35,587 nt of DNA from an uncultured Lachnospiraceae bacterium (GTDB lineage: Bacteria > Bacillota > Clostridia > Lachnospirales > Lachnospiraceae): the NCBI GenBank assembly GCA_910580005.1, contig CAJTXH010000013.1:1-35587 (forward strand), written 5' to 3'. Below are positions 24,721 to 33,338 of this stretch, in pieces (position 1 is the stretch's first letter; each line of letters begins with the position of its first letter). The notes beneath the pieces are model-generated. The model did not search any database. It was not told where the DNA came from and was given only the letters and a program-made list of their open reading frames with translations. The position numbers and the translations under genes are program-made.

Positions 24721-26922
24721 ATGGTACAGAAAGTAAATATGAATGAAATAGCAGGAAGCCATAATATTTTATTTGTCTGCATAGATTCGCTCCGTTTTGA
24801 TGTAGCATATGAGGAGCAGGAAAATGGAGGCACACCTGTTTTAAACAGTTATGGCAGATGGAGGAAGTGCCATGCCCCAGGAAATTTTACATATCCGTCA
24901 CACCAGGCAATGTTTGCAGGGTTTCTTCCAATAGACTGTGAAATAAACGAAATGAAGAAAAGAGAAACTTTGTTTTTTTCAGAGGATATTGGAATGGGAA
25001 GAAAAGCGCCAGAAGGAGCTTTTTTATTTTCACGCCCTACATGGGTTGAAGAGCTTGCAGACATGGGATATGGGACATACTGTATTGGCGGGTTAAGTTT
25101 TTTTGATAAAAGGACTTCCCTTGGCAATGTATTTCCGGCATTATTCCAACATAGCTACTGGAACCCGTCATTTGGGTGCAAGGTGCAGGACTCAGCAAAA
25201 AACCAGGTGGATTTTGTATTAAAAAATATTTTAGGGAAAAGCAGCACAGCGGATAAAATAATGGTTTATATAAATATTTCTGCAATACATTATCCTAATT
25301 ATTTTTATGCAGATTGTGGGAAAAAAGACAGCAAAGAGGCACACAGGATGGCACTCCGTTATGTTGACAGCCAGCTTGGGAGGCTTTTTAGCGGATTTGC
25401 ACAGCTTGGTGATACTTTTGTTATATGTTGTTCTGACCATGGGACATGCTATGGAGAAGATGGAATCTGGTACCATGGAATAAACCATCCTGTTGTAAAT
25501 ACTGTACCATATAAACATTTTATTATCAGGCAGGGCACAGATAAAAAGGATATAAATATTATGCCAGAAAGCCAGTATATAAAAAATAATAATACAGAGG
25601 ATAAATATATGGAAAAACAAGAAAATATAAAAGAACCATATGTGCAGTATATGTACAGCTACCCACATAAAACAGCTTATAGAAGCCTTGAAGGCATTAA
25701 CCTGGCGGACTGGCTGCATTACCTGGAGGGAAGGGAGAACAGCCTTTATTTCCATATACCATTCTGCCAGTATAAATGTGGTTACTGTAACCTGTTTTCT
25801 GTAGCAGGGGCAGAGAATAAATTGTCTTTTATAGAAGATTATGTCTATACAATGGAAAGACATTCAGAGCAGCTTGCAGATGCAATGCCGGAGGGGGTTT
25901 CATTTAGCAGTATGGATATTGGCGGAGGTACACCGCTGCTGCTTCCAGGGCATATATTAGAACATGTATTTTTAATTGCAGAAAAATATTTTGGCATAAA
26001 ATACGGAATAATACCTGTAAATATTGAAACCTCGCCAAACCAGACTGATAAGGGCAAGCTCCTTCTGCTTAAGAAAAATGGTGTAACAAGAATAAGCATA
26101 GGTGTGCAAAGTTTTAACAGCCTTGAGCTTAAAACACTGCACCGTTTCCATTCGCCAGAACGTGCTTTAGAATCACTGGAACTTATAAAGGAAACTGGCT
26201 TTCCATGCCTGAATATAGATATAATCTATGGTATTCCAGGGCAGACAAAAGAAACGTTGTTAAAATCATTAGAAAAAGCTGTTTCATTTAAACCAGAAGA
26301 AATGTTTGTATACCCTCTGTATGTTAAAAATGGCACATACCTTTACCAAAGAGGTATAAAACCTTCTGCCATTATAATGGAGCTGTATAAATGCGCAAGG
26401 GATTTTCTGGTTTCAAACGGGTATACACAGCAGTCAATGAGACGTTTTGTGCTTACAGGGAATATTACAGAAGATAATAATATTACACTATGCGGTTTTG
26501 GCAATACGCTTTCAGCTGGATGCGGGGGAAGAAGCTATATAGGAAATTTGCATTTTTGCAGTCCTTATACAACTGGAAATACAGGATGCAGGCAGCAGTT
26601 AAATAACTATATAAAGCAAAAAGATTTCCTTAAAATAGAGCATGGTTTTATACTGCCAGAGGATGAGCAGAAAAGGCGTTATGCTGTAAAACATATTTTA
26701 TTTGGCAAGGGGATTTTGATAGAAGACTATAAGAAGCATTTTAAAAACAGCCCGGAAGAAGATTTTCCTTTTATTAAAGAATGGCAGGAAAAAGGATATG
26801 CATGTACTGGCGGCGGTTTTGTTTCACTTACAGAAGAAGGGATTGCATTATCTGATTACCTGGGACCGGAGTTTATTTCAAGAGAAGTAAAAGACAGAAT
26901 GGAGAATTGGAGGTCTTTTTAA
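24721..26922 (+). CDS. fused STM4013-like hydrolase and STM4012-like radical SAM protein
   Basis: This is a 733-residue two-domain protein. Residues 1 to about 277 form an alkaline-phosphatase/sulfatase-fold hydrolase: metal Asp22 in VCIDSLRFD, likely nucleophile Thr57 in FTYPSHQ (not the CxPSR of true sulfatases), and metal ligands Asp239-His240-Gly. A polar Asn/Lys/Glu-rich linker covers about 278-308. The rest is a HemN-like radical SAM domain, with the 4Fe-4S cysteines 349, 353 and 356 (CQYKCGYC) and RISIGVQSFN later. These parts are separate neighbouring genes in the usual cluster. Start 24721 follows GTGGGGGA; a TTG at 24676 and an ATG at 24739 are alternatives. AGAGG lies 8 nt before an in-frame ATG at 25609, so the second domain might also be made separately. 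Confidence 0.85.
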   Translation: MVQKVNMNEIAGSHNILFVCIDSLRFDVAYEEQENGGTPVLNSYGRWRKCHAPGNFTYPSHQAMFAGFLPIDCEINEMKKRETLFFSEDIGMGRKAPEGAFLFSRPTWVEELADMGYGTYCIGGLSFFDKRTSLGNVFPALFQHSYWNPSFGCKVQDSAKNQVDFVLKNILGKSSTADKIMVYINISAIHYPNYFYADCGKKDSKEAHRMALRYVDSQLGRLFSGFAQLGDTFVICCSDHGTCYGEDGIWYHGINHPVVNTVPYKHFIIRQGTDKKDINIMPESQYIKNNNTEDKYMEKQENIKEPYVQYMYSYPHKTAYRSLEGINLADWLHYLEGRENSLYFHIPFCQYKCGYCNLFSVAGAENKLSFIEDYVYTMERHSEQLADAMPEGVSFSSMDIGGGTPLLLPGHILEHVFLIAEKYFGIKYGIIPVNIETSPNQTDKGKLLLLKKNGVTRISIGVQSFNSLELKTLHRFHSPERALESLELIKETGFPCLNIDIIYGIPGQTKETLLKSLEKAVSFKPEEMFVYPLYVKNGTYLYQRGIKPSAIIMELYKCARDFLVSNGYTQQSMRRFVLTGNITEDNNITLCGFGNTLSAGCGGRSYIGNLHFCSPYTTGNTGCRQQLNNYIKQKDFLKIEHGFILPEDEQKRRYAVKHILFGKGILIEDYKKHFKNSPEEDFPFIKEWQEKGYACTGGGFVSLTEEGIALSDYLGPEFISREVKDRMENWRSF

Positions 26923-28473
26923 ATGGTACAGGATATACGCCAGTGGTATTACCGTGGAAGCCTGGATTCATGTAATTATTCATGCAGTTACTGCCCGTTT
27001 TCCAAGAAGCCCAAGTGTACCAGAGAGGAACTCTTAAAAGATGAAAAAAGCCTTGTAAAATTTGTGGACACTGTTATTAAGAAGACAGAGGAAACAAAAA
27101 AGAAATGTGCAGTACAGATTGTGCCATATGGTGAAGCACTTGTGCATAAATATTACTGGAGGGAACTTGCACGCCTTACATGCAGCCCGTATATTGAAGC
27201 AGCAGGTGCACAAACAAACCTTTCTTTTGATATAGATTGTATGGCAGGGGAGTTTCTGGCTAATAAAGGGGAACTTGCCAAGCTAAGGCTGTGGTGTACA
27301 TTCCATCCGCAGATGGTTACAATGGACAGGTTTTTACAACAGTGCAGCCGTCTTTCCAGGCATGGCATTTTATACTGTGCCGGGACAGTAGGCGTCCCAG
27401 GGCAGGCTGGGGATATACGCCGTCTCCGTGAAAGGCTGCCAGAAGATGTCTATTTATGGATTAATAAAATGGATGGTTTAAAGCGGAGGTATACAGAAGA
27501 GGAAACCAGGATGTTTTCAGGTATAGATGAGTATTTTGAAACAGGGCTTAAACATTATAAAGCAGATACCAGTAAATGTGCAGACAGCCTCTTTATGGAG
27601 GCAGACGGTTCTGTGCGCCGCTGTAATACATGTATTCCAGGCAAAGATGGCACAGTATGTACAAAGAAAGAGTGCAGCTGCTACTTATCTTATTGTAACC
27701 AGCAAGTTCCAGAACTGGTTTTTTTTAACCCATATCCAGCTTTCCGTATACCACATTACCCAAAGGCAGTTTTTTTTGATGTAGATGGTACGCTTCTCGG
27801 CAGCAAGGACAAGATAATTACAGAAAATACAAGGAAATGGCTTTACAGGCTGGCAGCACATAGCAGGATATTTCTTGCAACTTCGCTTCCATACAGGGAT
27901 GCATTAAGAAAAACAGCACCAGCAGCAGATATAATATCAGGTGGTGTTTTTGCACATGGAGGCATTTGTGTAACCAATAAAGGAAATGGTACTTTACATA
28001 AGAAAATATATCCTTTAAAATATAAAGGGACAGATGCATTAAAAGAAAATGCAGGCAGATATGGCTATTCTGTACATATTTACAGTGACAGGCTTACTGG
28101 AAGCAGCAGGAAAGAAACCTATAAAATTACACTTTTGCCACGTATTAATGGTAAAGTCCATGATACAAGACAGGATAAGGAAGCAGCATCTGCTGCAGCA
28201 GCACTTGGGCTTATGGATAAGGATGCAGGAGTAAATGTAATTATAGAAGATGGCTGTATACAGTTAATTAGCACTATGGCAGGAAAAAAAGAAGGGATAT
28301 TGCATATATGTAGCAATATGGGGTATAAACCAGAAGAAATAGCAGTATTTGGCAATTCTGCAAGTGATGTCCCTATGTTAAAGGAGTTTGGTTTTTCCGT
28401 AGCAGTAAATGCATGCAGGGAGGCAAGGCAGGCTGCAGATTATTGTATAAGGAGTGGATTGTTAGATGCTTAG
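26923..28473 (+). CDS. fused STM4011-like radical SAM protein and Cof-type HAD phosphatase
   Basis: This is a 516-residue two-domain protein starting directly after the previous stop, behind GGAGG. Residues 1 to about 275 form a radical SAM domain with cluster cysteines 17, 21 and 24 (CNYSCSYC). A second Cys-rich region at roughly 219-260 (RRCNTCIPGKDGTVC, KKECSCYLSYC) is reminiscent of an auxiliary Fe-S (SPASM-like) site. Residues about 278-516 form a HAD hydrolase of the Cof/MPGP type: FFDVDGTLLG with nucleophile Asp286 and Asp288, then GNSASDVPML near the end. STM4011 proteins normally lack the phosphatase. The frame overlaps the next gene by 8 nt. Substrate unknown; the fusion implies phosphate removal in the same pathway. 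Confidence 0.85.
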   Translation: MVQDIRQWYYRGSLDSCNYSCSYCPFSKKPKCTREELLKDEKSLVKFVDTVIKKTEETKKKCAVQIVPYGEALVHKYYWRELARLTCSPYIEAAGAQTNLSFDIDCMAGEFLANKGELAKLRLWCTFHPQMVTMDRFLQQCSRLSRHGILYCAGTVGVPGQAGDIRRLRERLPEDVYLWINKMDGLKRRYTEEETRMFSGIDEYFETGLKHYKADTSKCADSLFMEADGSVRRCNTCIPGKDGTVCTKKECSCYLSYCNQQVPELVFFNPYPAFRIPHYPKAVFFDVDGTLLGSKDKIITENTRKWLYRLAAHSRIFLATSLPYRDALRKTAPAADIISGGVFAHGGICVTNKGNGTLHKKIYPLKYKGTDALKENAGRYGYSVHIYSDRLTGSSRKETYKITLLPRINGKVHDTRQDKEAASAAAALGLMDKDAGVNVIIEDGCIQLISTMAGKKEGILHICSNMGYKPEEIAVFGNSASDVPMLKEFGFSVAVNACREARQAADYCIRSGLLDA

Positions 28474-29131
28474 AAAAAAGAAAAAAAAAGATGATGAGAA
28501 AGATTATATGTATTTGCAGGCACTGAAAAATAAAAAGATACCTTTGCTTGTACTTGACCCGCAGTGGCATGAACTTTTTCCTGAGCACCGTAAAACAAGT
28601 GAAATTAAAAGCTGCGAGAAAAGGTTAAATGAGCTTATAAGAAGACAGGGGCAGGCTGCCAATGATATTAAGGAATATGACAAGGCAAAGAAAGCTATAA
28701 TGGATAATATTGTATCTAATATGACTGACGGGAGTGAGCCTGACAGTTTCCTTAAAGTGCGTAAACAGGAAAAGAACCAGAAACTTATGGCAAACCTTAA
28801 TGACAAGATTAGCGAGGCTGAGGAAATACAGAAGGAAATACCTGCCCAGATACAGCTTGCTAACAGGGAACTTCTTGTTGAGGCAATGAAAGTATGTTAT
28901 AGCGAGCTTACCTCCAATACGGAACAGATTGAGGAACTTGAGGCATGGATATCTGAAGCCAGGAATACACTTAAAGACAAAATACTTGAAAAGCAGGATA
29001 TGGAAATGCGCAATACACAGATGTATAAATATATGCATAACCTGTTAGGTGCACAGGTAGTAGAACTTTTTGACAGAAACCACCATGTATGGAAAGGCAA
29101 TATTGAAGAAAATAAAACCGGGGGAGTATAA
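28466..29131 (+). CDS. coiled-coil protein of unknown function
   Basis: This 221-residue, highly charged, helical protein begins MLRKKKKKDDEKDY. Residues about 50-190 are predicted coiled coil (KRLNELIRRQGQAANDIKEY, ISEAEEIQKEI, NTEQIEELEAWISEA). A conserved-looking LVLDPQWHELFPEHRKT segment precedes the coil and a GAQVVELFDRNHHVWKG segment follows it. No enzyme motif, signal peptide or membrane segment is visible. It overlaps the radical SAM/HAD gene by 8 nt and ends 3 nt before acpS, so it is tightly coupled to both. It could belong to the housekeeping acpS neighbourhood or to the STM401x pathway; I cannot decide from sequence. Confidence 0.7.
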   Translation: MLRKKKKKDDEKDYMYLQALKNKKIPLLVLDPQWHELFPEHRKTSEIKSCEKRLNELIRRQGQAANDIKEYDKAKKAIMDNIVSNMTDGSEPDSFLKVRKQEKNQKLMANLNDKISEAEEIQKEIPAQIQLANRELLVEAMKVCYSELTSNTEQIEELEAWISEARNTLKDKILEKQDMEMRNTQMYKYMHNLLGAQVVELFDRNHHVWKGNIEENKTGGV

Positions 29132-29134
29132 TTA

Positions 29135-29494
29135 ATGGTTGCTGGTATTGGTGTTGATATAATTGAGAAAGAAAGAGTGCTTAAAGCAATAGAGAAGAAA
29201 TCATTTTTAAAGAAATGTTTTACAGACAGGGAATGCCAGATTATAGAAGAAAAAAAAAGCAGGGCAGCAAGCAATTTTGCAGGAAAAGAGGCAATAGCCA
29301 AGGCACTGGGTACTGGCTTTGCAGGTTTCCTGCCAGCAGATATTGAAATATTAAGGAAGCCAGATGGTGTACCATATGTACTTTTGCATAACGGTGCACA
29401 GGATAAGGCAGAAAGCCTTGGAATAAATTATATACATATTTCTTTAAGTGATACAAAAGATACTGCCATAGCTTATGTTGTGCTGGAACACTAA
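29135..29494 (+). CDS. acpS: holo-[acyl-carrier-protein] synthase
   Basis: This 119-residue enzyme transfers 4'-phosphopantetheine from CoA to a serine of apo-ACP, activating fatty-acid synthesis. Mg2+ ligands are in the N-terminal GIGVDIIEKERV (Asp8) and the SNFAGKEAIAKALGTG helix (Glu). The usual late SHxK motif reads SLSDTKDTA, with Asp for His. Length is standard. The AcpS-type trimeric family fits better than the longer Sfp type. The ATG at 29135 lies three nt after the previous stop behind GGGGGAG. Confidence 0.94.
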   Translation: MVAGIGVDIIEKERVLKAIEKKSFLKKCFTDRECQIIEEKKSRAASNFAGKEAIAKALGTGFAGFLPADIEILRKPDGVPYVLLHNGAQDKAESLGINYIHISLSDTKDTAIAYVVLEH

Positions 29495-29523
29495 GCATAC
29501 AGAAATTGGAAGGTGGTGTAAAT

Positions 29524-31026
29524 TTGGATTATATTTTAAATGCAGCAGAGGCTGCAGAAATTGACAGGATATCAATATATGAAATGGGCATACCATCTGC
29601 TGTACTTATGGAAAAGGCAGCAATGGCTGTTGCGCACTATATACAGGAAATATGCAGCACCAGCTATAGTAACATGCAGCCAGGGCGTATTAAAGCACTT
29701 GCTGTCTGTGGCATGGGCAATAATGGCGGTGATGGGATTGCATGTGCCAGGATACTTAAAGAAGCTGGTTTTAATGCAAGTATATTTTTAGCAGGGGATA
29801 AAAATAAAGCAACAGAGGAAACAAAGAGGCAGCTTTTTATAGCTGGAAACCTTGATGTGCCGTTTATCACGAAGCCAGAAGATAATGAATATAATATTAT
29901 TATAGATGCATTGTTTGGAACAGGGTTGTCAAGGAATATTGAAGGGGAATATGCAAAATTGGTGGACTGGATTAACCGCCAGCCTTCAGAGGTAATAGCT
30001 GTTGATATTCCTTCAGGAATCAATGCAGATAACGGCCAGATATATGGATGTGCTGTCAAGGCAAGCCATACAGTAACATTTGGAAGTAATAAGCAGGGCA
30101 TAGTTTTATTTCCAGGTGCGGCGTACAGTGGAAATACAGTTGTTGCAGATATAGGTTTTCCAGGAAAGGCAGTAAATAAAACAGCGCCAAAGGTTTATAC
30201 ATATAAAAAAGAGGATTTGGCACATCTTATGCCAGTACGGAAAATACGCTCTAATAAGGGCAGCTTTGGCAAAGTCTTTGTAATTGCTGGCTCTGCTGGG
30301 ATGAGTGGTGCATGTATACTTGCAGCAAAAGCAGCTGCCAGGACTGGGTGCGGCATTGTAAAGATTGCAACAGCGCCACAGAATACAGATATAATAAAAA
30401 CCTGCCTGCCAGAAGCAATAACAGGCACATATGCAGATGGCATAGCAGAAGGCATAAAATGGGCAGATGTAATTGCCATAGGGCCAGGGATTGGGACAGA
30501 CAGCAATGCAAAGAAACTGGTGGAAGAAGTATTAAAAATCCAGGATAAGCCAGTAGTAATGGATGCAGATGCATTAAATATACTTCCAGAGCTTGTGCCA
30601 GAAGGAACAGGCATAGACCAGTATAACCTGGCAGGCAATTTTGTAATCACCCCGCATATAAAAGAAATGTCAAGGCTTTCAGGTGCAGCATCCAGTGAAA
30701 TCCAGGAAAATATTATAGACTATGCTTCATGCCATAAAAGCGGCTGTACAGTTGTATTAAAAGATGCTAGGACAGTTGTATCAGATGGCAGCAGGATTTA
30801 TATAAATACAACAGGAAATAATGCACTTTCCACAGCAGGTTCAGGTGATGTGCTATGTGGCATTATAACAGGCCTGCTTGCACAAGGGATGAAGCCGCTT
30901 GAAGCAGCAAGCCTTGCTGTGCTGGTGCATGGCATTACAGCAGATGTATATGCTGGGAAGAAAAACAGATATTCCATGCTTGCATCTGATATTATAGAGG
31001 AACTTCAGTTTGTACTGCCATATTAG
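29524..31026 (+). CDS. nnr: bifunctional NAD(P)H-hydrate epimerase/dehydratase
   Basis: This 500-residue metabolite-repair enzyme has two domains. The N-terminal YjeF_N epimerase (residues 1 to about 215, with VCGMGNNGGDGIACARIL) equilibrates R- and S-NAD(P)H hydrate. The C-terminal ribokinase-like dehydratase (about 225-500, with GSFGKVFVIAGSAGMSGA and STAGSGDVLCGIITGLLAQG) restores NAD(P)H using ATP or ADP. The start is taken as TTG at 29524, seven nt after GGAAGGTGG, giving a product starting (M)DYILNAAEAAEID. An in-frame TTG at 29506 lies before that site. The acpS-nnr-alr order is common in Firmicutes. Confidence 0.93.
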   Translation: MDYILNAAEAAEIDRISIYEMGIPSAVLMEKAAMAVAHYIQEICSTSYSNMQPGRIKALAVCGMGNNGGDGIACARILKEAGFNASIFLAGDKNKATEETKRQLFIAGNLDVPFITKPEDNEYNIIIDALFGTGLSRNIEGEYAKLVDWINRQPSEVIAVDIPSGINADNGQIYGCAVKASHTVTFGSNKQGIVLFPGAAYSGNTVVADIGFPGKAVNKTAPKVYTYKKEDLAHLMPVRKIRSNKGSFGKVFVIAGSAGMSGACILAAKAAARTGCGIVKIATAPQNTDIIKTCLPEAITGTYADGIAEGIKWADVIAIGPGIGTDSNAKKLVEEVLKIQDKPVVMDADALNILPELVPEGTGIDQYNLAGNFVITPHIKEMSRLSGAASSEIQENIIDYASCHKSGCTVVLKDARTVVSDGSRIYINTTGNNALSTAGSGDVLCGIITGLLAQGMKPLEAASLAVLVHGITADVYAGKKNRYSMLASDIIEELQFVLPY

Positions 31027-31049
31027 GCAGATTTAAAAGGGATAATAAA

Positions 31050-32234
31050 ATGGAAACAGGTAGCAATATAAAACAGTATTACAGGGTACAAGCAGAGATT
31101 AATCTTGATGCAATTTACCAGAATGTTGTTAATGCAAAGAAGCTTTTGAAGCCTGGCACAAAGATAATGGCTGTGGTTAAGGCTGACGGTTATGGGCATG
31201 GTGCTGTAGAAACAGCAGGTGCGCTTGATGGCATAATTGATGCATATGGTGTTGCAATACTTGAAGAGGGCATTGAATTAAGACAGGCAGGATTTACAAA
31301 GCCAGTATTAATACTTGGGTTTACGCCAGAGCCGCAGTATGCAGCAATGATAGAATATAATATAACAGCGGCAGTATTCCAGTATGATATGGCACAGAAA
31401 ATGTCCAGGGCAGCATTAAAGGCTGGCAAAAAGGCACATATACATATTGCCCTTGATACAGGGATGGGGCGTATCGGTTTTAAACAGGATGATGAAAGCC
31501 TTGAAGCCATTAAACAGATTGCAAAGCTCCCAGGAATTTCAATAGACGGCTGTTTTACGCATTTTGCAAGGATGGATGAGAAAGATAAAACAAAAGCAGA
31601 ATTACAGCTTAACCGTTACAAGTCATTTGTAAAACGTATTGAAGATGCAGGGATAAAACTGCCAGTAAAGCATGTTTCAAACAGTGCAGGAATTATAGAG
31701 ATGCAGGAAGCTAATCTGGACATGGTGCGTGATGGCATATCTGTATATGGCATGTACCCGTCAGATGAAGTACATAAAGAACGTTTAAAGCTTGTGCCAG
31801 CAATGGAAATCAAGGCATATGTTTCTTTTGTAAAAACGCTGGAGGCAGGTTCTGAAATAGGATATGGCGGGACATTTACAACAACAAGGGAAACAAAGGT
31901 TGCAACAATACCAGCTGGCTATGCAGACGGATATCCAAGGGCATTGTCAGGCAAAGGACATGTCCTTATACATGGAAAACGTGCGCCAATACTTGGCAGG
32001 GTATGCATGGACCAGTTTATGGCAGATGTTACAGATATAGATGGTGTAAAAGAAGGGGATGTTGCCACATTAGCAGGACATGATGGTGAAGCATATATCT
32101 CCATAGAAGAAATATCAGAAATGGCATATTCATTTAATTATGAATTTGTATGTGACATCGGAAAAAGAGTTCCAAGGGTTTATTACAAGAATAGAAAGGT
32201 AATTGGAACAAAAGACTGTTACCCACATTATTAA
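31050..32234 (+). CDS. alr: alanine racemase
   Basis: This 394-residue PLP enzyme interconverts L- and D-alanine to supply D-Ala for peptidoglycan. The PLP lysine is in VVKADGYGHGA near residue 44. The second catalytic residue is the tyrosine of IGYGGTFTTT, and GYADGYPRA and LGRVCMDQFM are the usual C-terminal active-site segments. Length is normal. It lies 23 nt after nnr behind AAAAGGGA. It is followed at 140 nt by a mazF-type gene, a widespread alr-mazEF neighbourhood, but here without a recognisable mazE. Confidence 0.95.
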   Translation: METGSNIKQYYRVQAEINLDAIYQNVVNAKKLLKPGTKIMAVVKADGYGHGAVETAGALDGIIDAYGVAILEEGIELRQAGFTKPVLILGFTPEPQYAAMIEYNITAAVFQYDMAQKMSRAALKAGKKAHIHIALDTGMGRIGFKQDDESLEAIKQIAKLPGISIDGCFTHFARMDEKDKTKAELQLNRYKSFVKRIEDAGIKLPVKHVSNSAGIIEMQEANLDMVRDGISVYGMYPSDEVHKERLKLVPAMEIKAYVSFVKTLEAGSEIGYGGTFTTTRETKVATIPAGYADGYPRALSGKGHVLIHGKRAPILGRVCMDQFMADVTDIDGVKEGDVATLAGHDGEAYISIEEISEMAYSFNYEFVCDIGKRVPRVYYKNRKVIGTKDCYPHY

Positions 32235-32374
32235 AACAGGATAAAAATATAAACGTTTACGAATACTTATCTTAAAATATGGAAAAGATAGGAAGGAGAA
32301 GATTAAAAATACATATTATAGACCGGTAAAAGCCGGTTTGCTTCTCGAAAATATTGAATTGGAGCGTGAACGTT

Positions 32375-32800
32375 TTGAATATTAGACGTGGAGATATATT
32401 TTTTGCTGATTTACGGCCAGTAGTGGGTTCTGAGCAGGGGGGCATACGTCCTGTACTGGTTATACAGAATGATATGGGCAACAGGCACAGCCCTACAGTA
32501 ATATGTGCTGCGATTACATCTAAAATGAATAAGGCAAAACTTCCGACACATGTTGCACTGGAAGTTAAGAAATATGATATTATTAAGGATTCGGTTATTC
32601 TTCTTGAACAGATAAGGACTATTGATAAATCACGGCTGCGTGAAAAAGTATGCCACCTGGATGATGAAATACTGTGCAGGATAGACAAGGCATTATGTGT
32701 AAGCCTTGCGCTTGAGGACAGCTGCAGGAGCACAGAGATATTACACAAAGGGGCAGCTACAAAGGAAACAGCAGGGAAAGAGATTGCCAGGCAATTATAA
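32375..32800 (+). CDS. mazF: MazF/PemK-type endoribonuclease toxin
   Basis: This is a 141-residue protein of the MazF/EndoA family, sequence-specific ssRNA endonucleases. Marks are the N-terminal RRGDIFFADLRPVVGSEQGG, the RPVLVIQND strand and the LLEQIRTIDKSRL segment typical of Firmicute MazF. Length is about 20 residues over the usual 116-120 because of a charged tail (LHKGAATKETAGKEIARQL). The start is a TTG ten nt after GGAG; an in-frame GTG at 32366 is too close to that site. No ribbon-helix-helix antitoxin is seen between alr and mazF, where Bacillus has it. rlmH starts 5 nt after its stop. Its partner may be elsewhere or lost. Confidence 0.88.
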   Translation: MNIRRGDIFFADLRPVVGSEQGGIRPVLVIQNDMGNRHSPTVICAAITSKMNKAKLPTHVALEVKKYDIIKDSVILLEQIRTIDKSRLREKVCHLDDEILCRIDKALCVSLALEDSCRSTEILHKGAATKETAGKEIARQL

Positions 32801-32805
32801 AAACG

Positions 32806-33285
32806 ATGAAAATAACAATATTAGCAACAGGTAAAATAAAAGAAAAGTATTTTGAAGGGGCACTACAGGAATATAAAAAGCGGCTCGGACGGTACTGTAA
32901 GTTTGAAATAACAGAAGTAGCTGATGAGAAAACACCTGATAATGCCAGTATTACAGAAGAGAATATTATACGTGCAAAAGAGGGGGAGCGGCTTAAAAAA
33001 TACATAAAAAGTGGTGCTTATGTAATTGCCCTGGCAATTAATGGGAGACAGTTATCCTCAGAAGAATTTGCAGATAAAATTAATAAACTTGGAATAAATG
33101 GGACAAGCCATATTATTTTTATAATAGGGGGTTCGATAGGGCTGGATGGCAGCATACTGGAAATGGCTGATGAAAGCCTGAGTTTTTCAAAAATGACATT
33201 CCCACACCAGCTTATGCGTGTGGTATTGTCAGAACAGATATACAGGGCATATAAAATAATCAATAAAGAGCCATACCATAAGTAA
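32806..33285 (+). CDS. rlmH: 23S rRNA (pseudouridine1915-N3)-methyltransferase
   Basis: This 159-residue SPOUT methyltransferase methylates pseudouridine 1915 in helix 69 of 23S rRNA, using SAM. The N-terminal MKITILATGKIKEKY and the trefoil-knot region IIFIIGGSIGLDGSI followed by FPHQLMRVVLSEQIYRAYKI are diagnostic, and the C-terminal PYHK is the conserved end. Length is standard. It starts 5 nt after mazF with a weak Shine-Dalgarno, suggesting translational coupling. Confidence 0.96.
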   Translation: MKITILATGKIKEKYFEGALQEYKKRLGRYCKFEITEVADEKTPDNASITEENIIRAKEGERLKKYIKSGAYVIALAINGRQLSSEEFADKINKLGINGTSHIIFIIGGSIGLDGSILEMADESLSFSKMTFPHQLMRVVLSEQIYRAYKIINKEPYHK

Positions 33286-33338
33286 AGAACCATGTTTTCC
33301 AGATTTTAAATATATGGAAAAATATATAAAGCAGTTAT

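Noticed and set aside
25231..25863. 210-codon minus-strand open frame within the STM4013/4012 fusion
   Set aside because: The plus-strand frame has catalytic motifs on both sides; the minus-strand product is a Cys/Ile/Tyr-rich shadow.
24849..26099. True sulfatase activity for the STM4013-like domain
   Set aside because: The C/S-x-P-x-R formylglycine motif is absent; the position reads TYPSHQ, more like phosphatase or phosphodiesterase members of the superfamily.
32322..32337. ACCGG/CCGGT hairpin as a terminator between alr and mazF
   Set aside because: Only five pairs and a three-T tail; transcription probably continues into mazF-rlmH.
33295..33321. TTTTCCA/TGGAAAA hairpin as a terminator for rlmH
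   Set aside because: The stem is seven A/T-rich pairs and is not followed by a T run.
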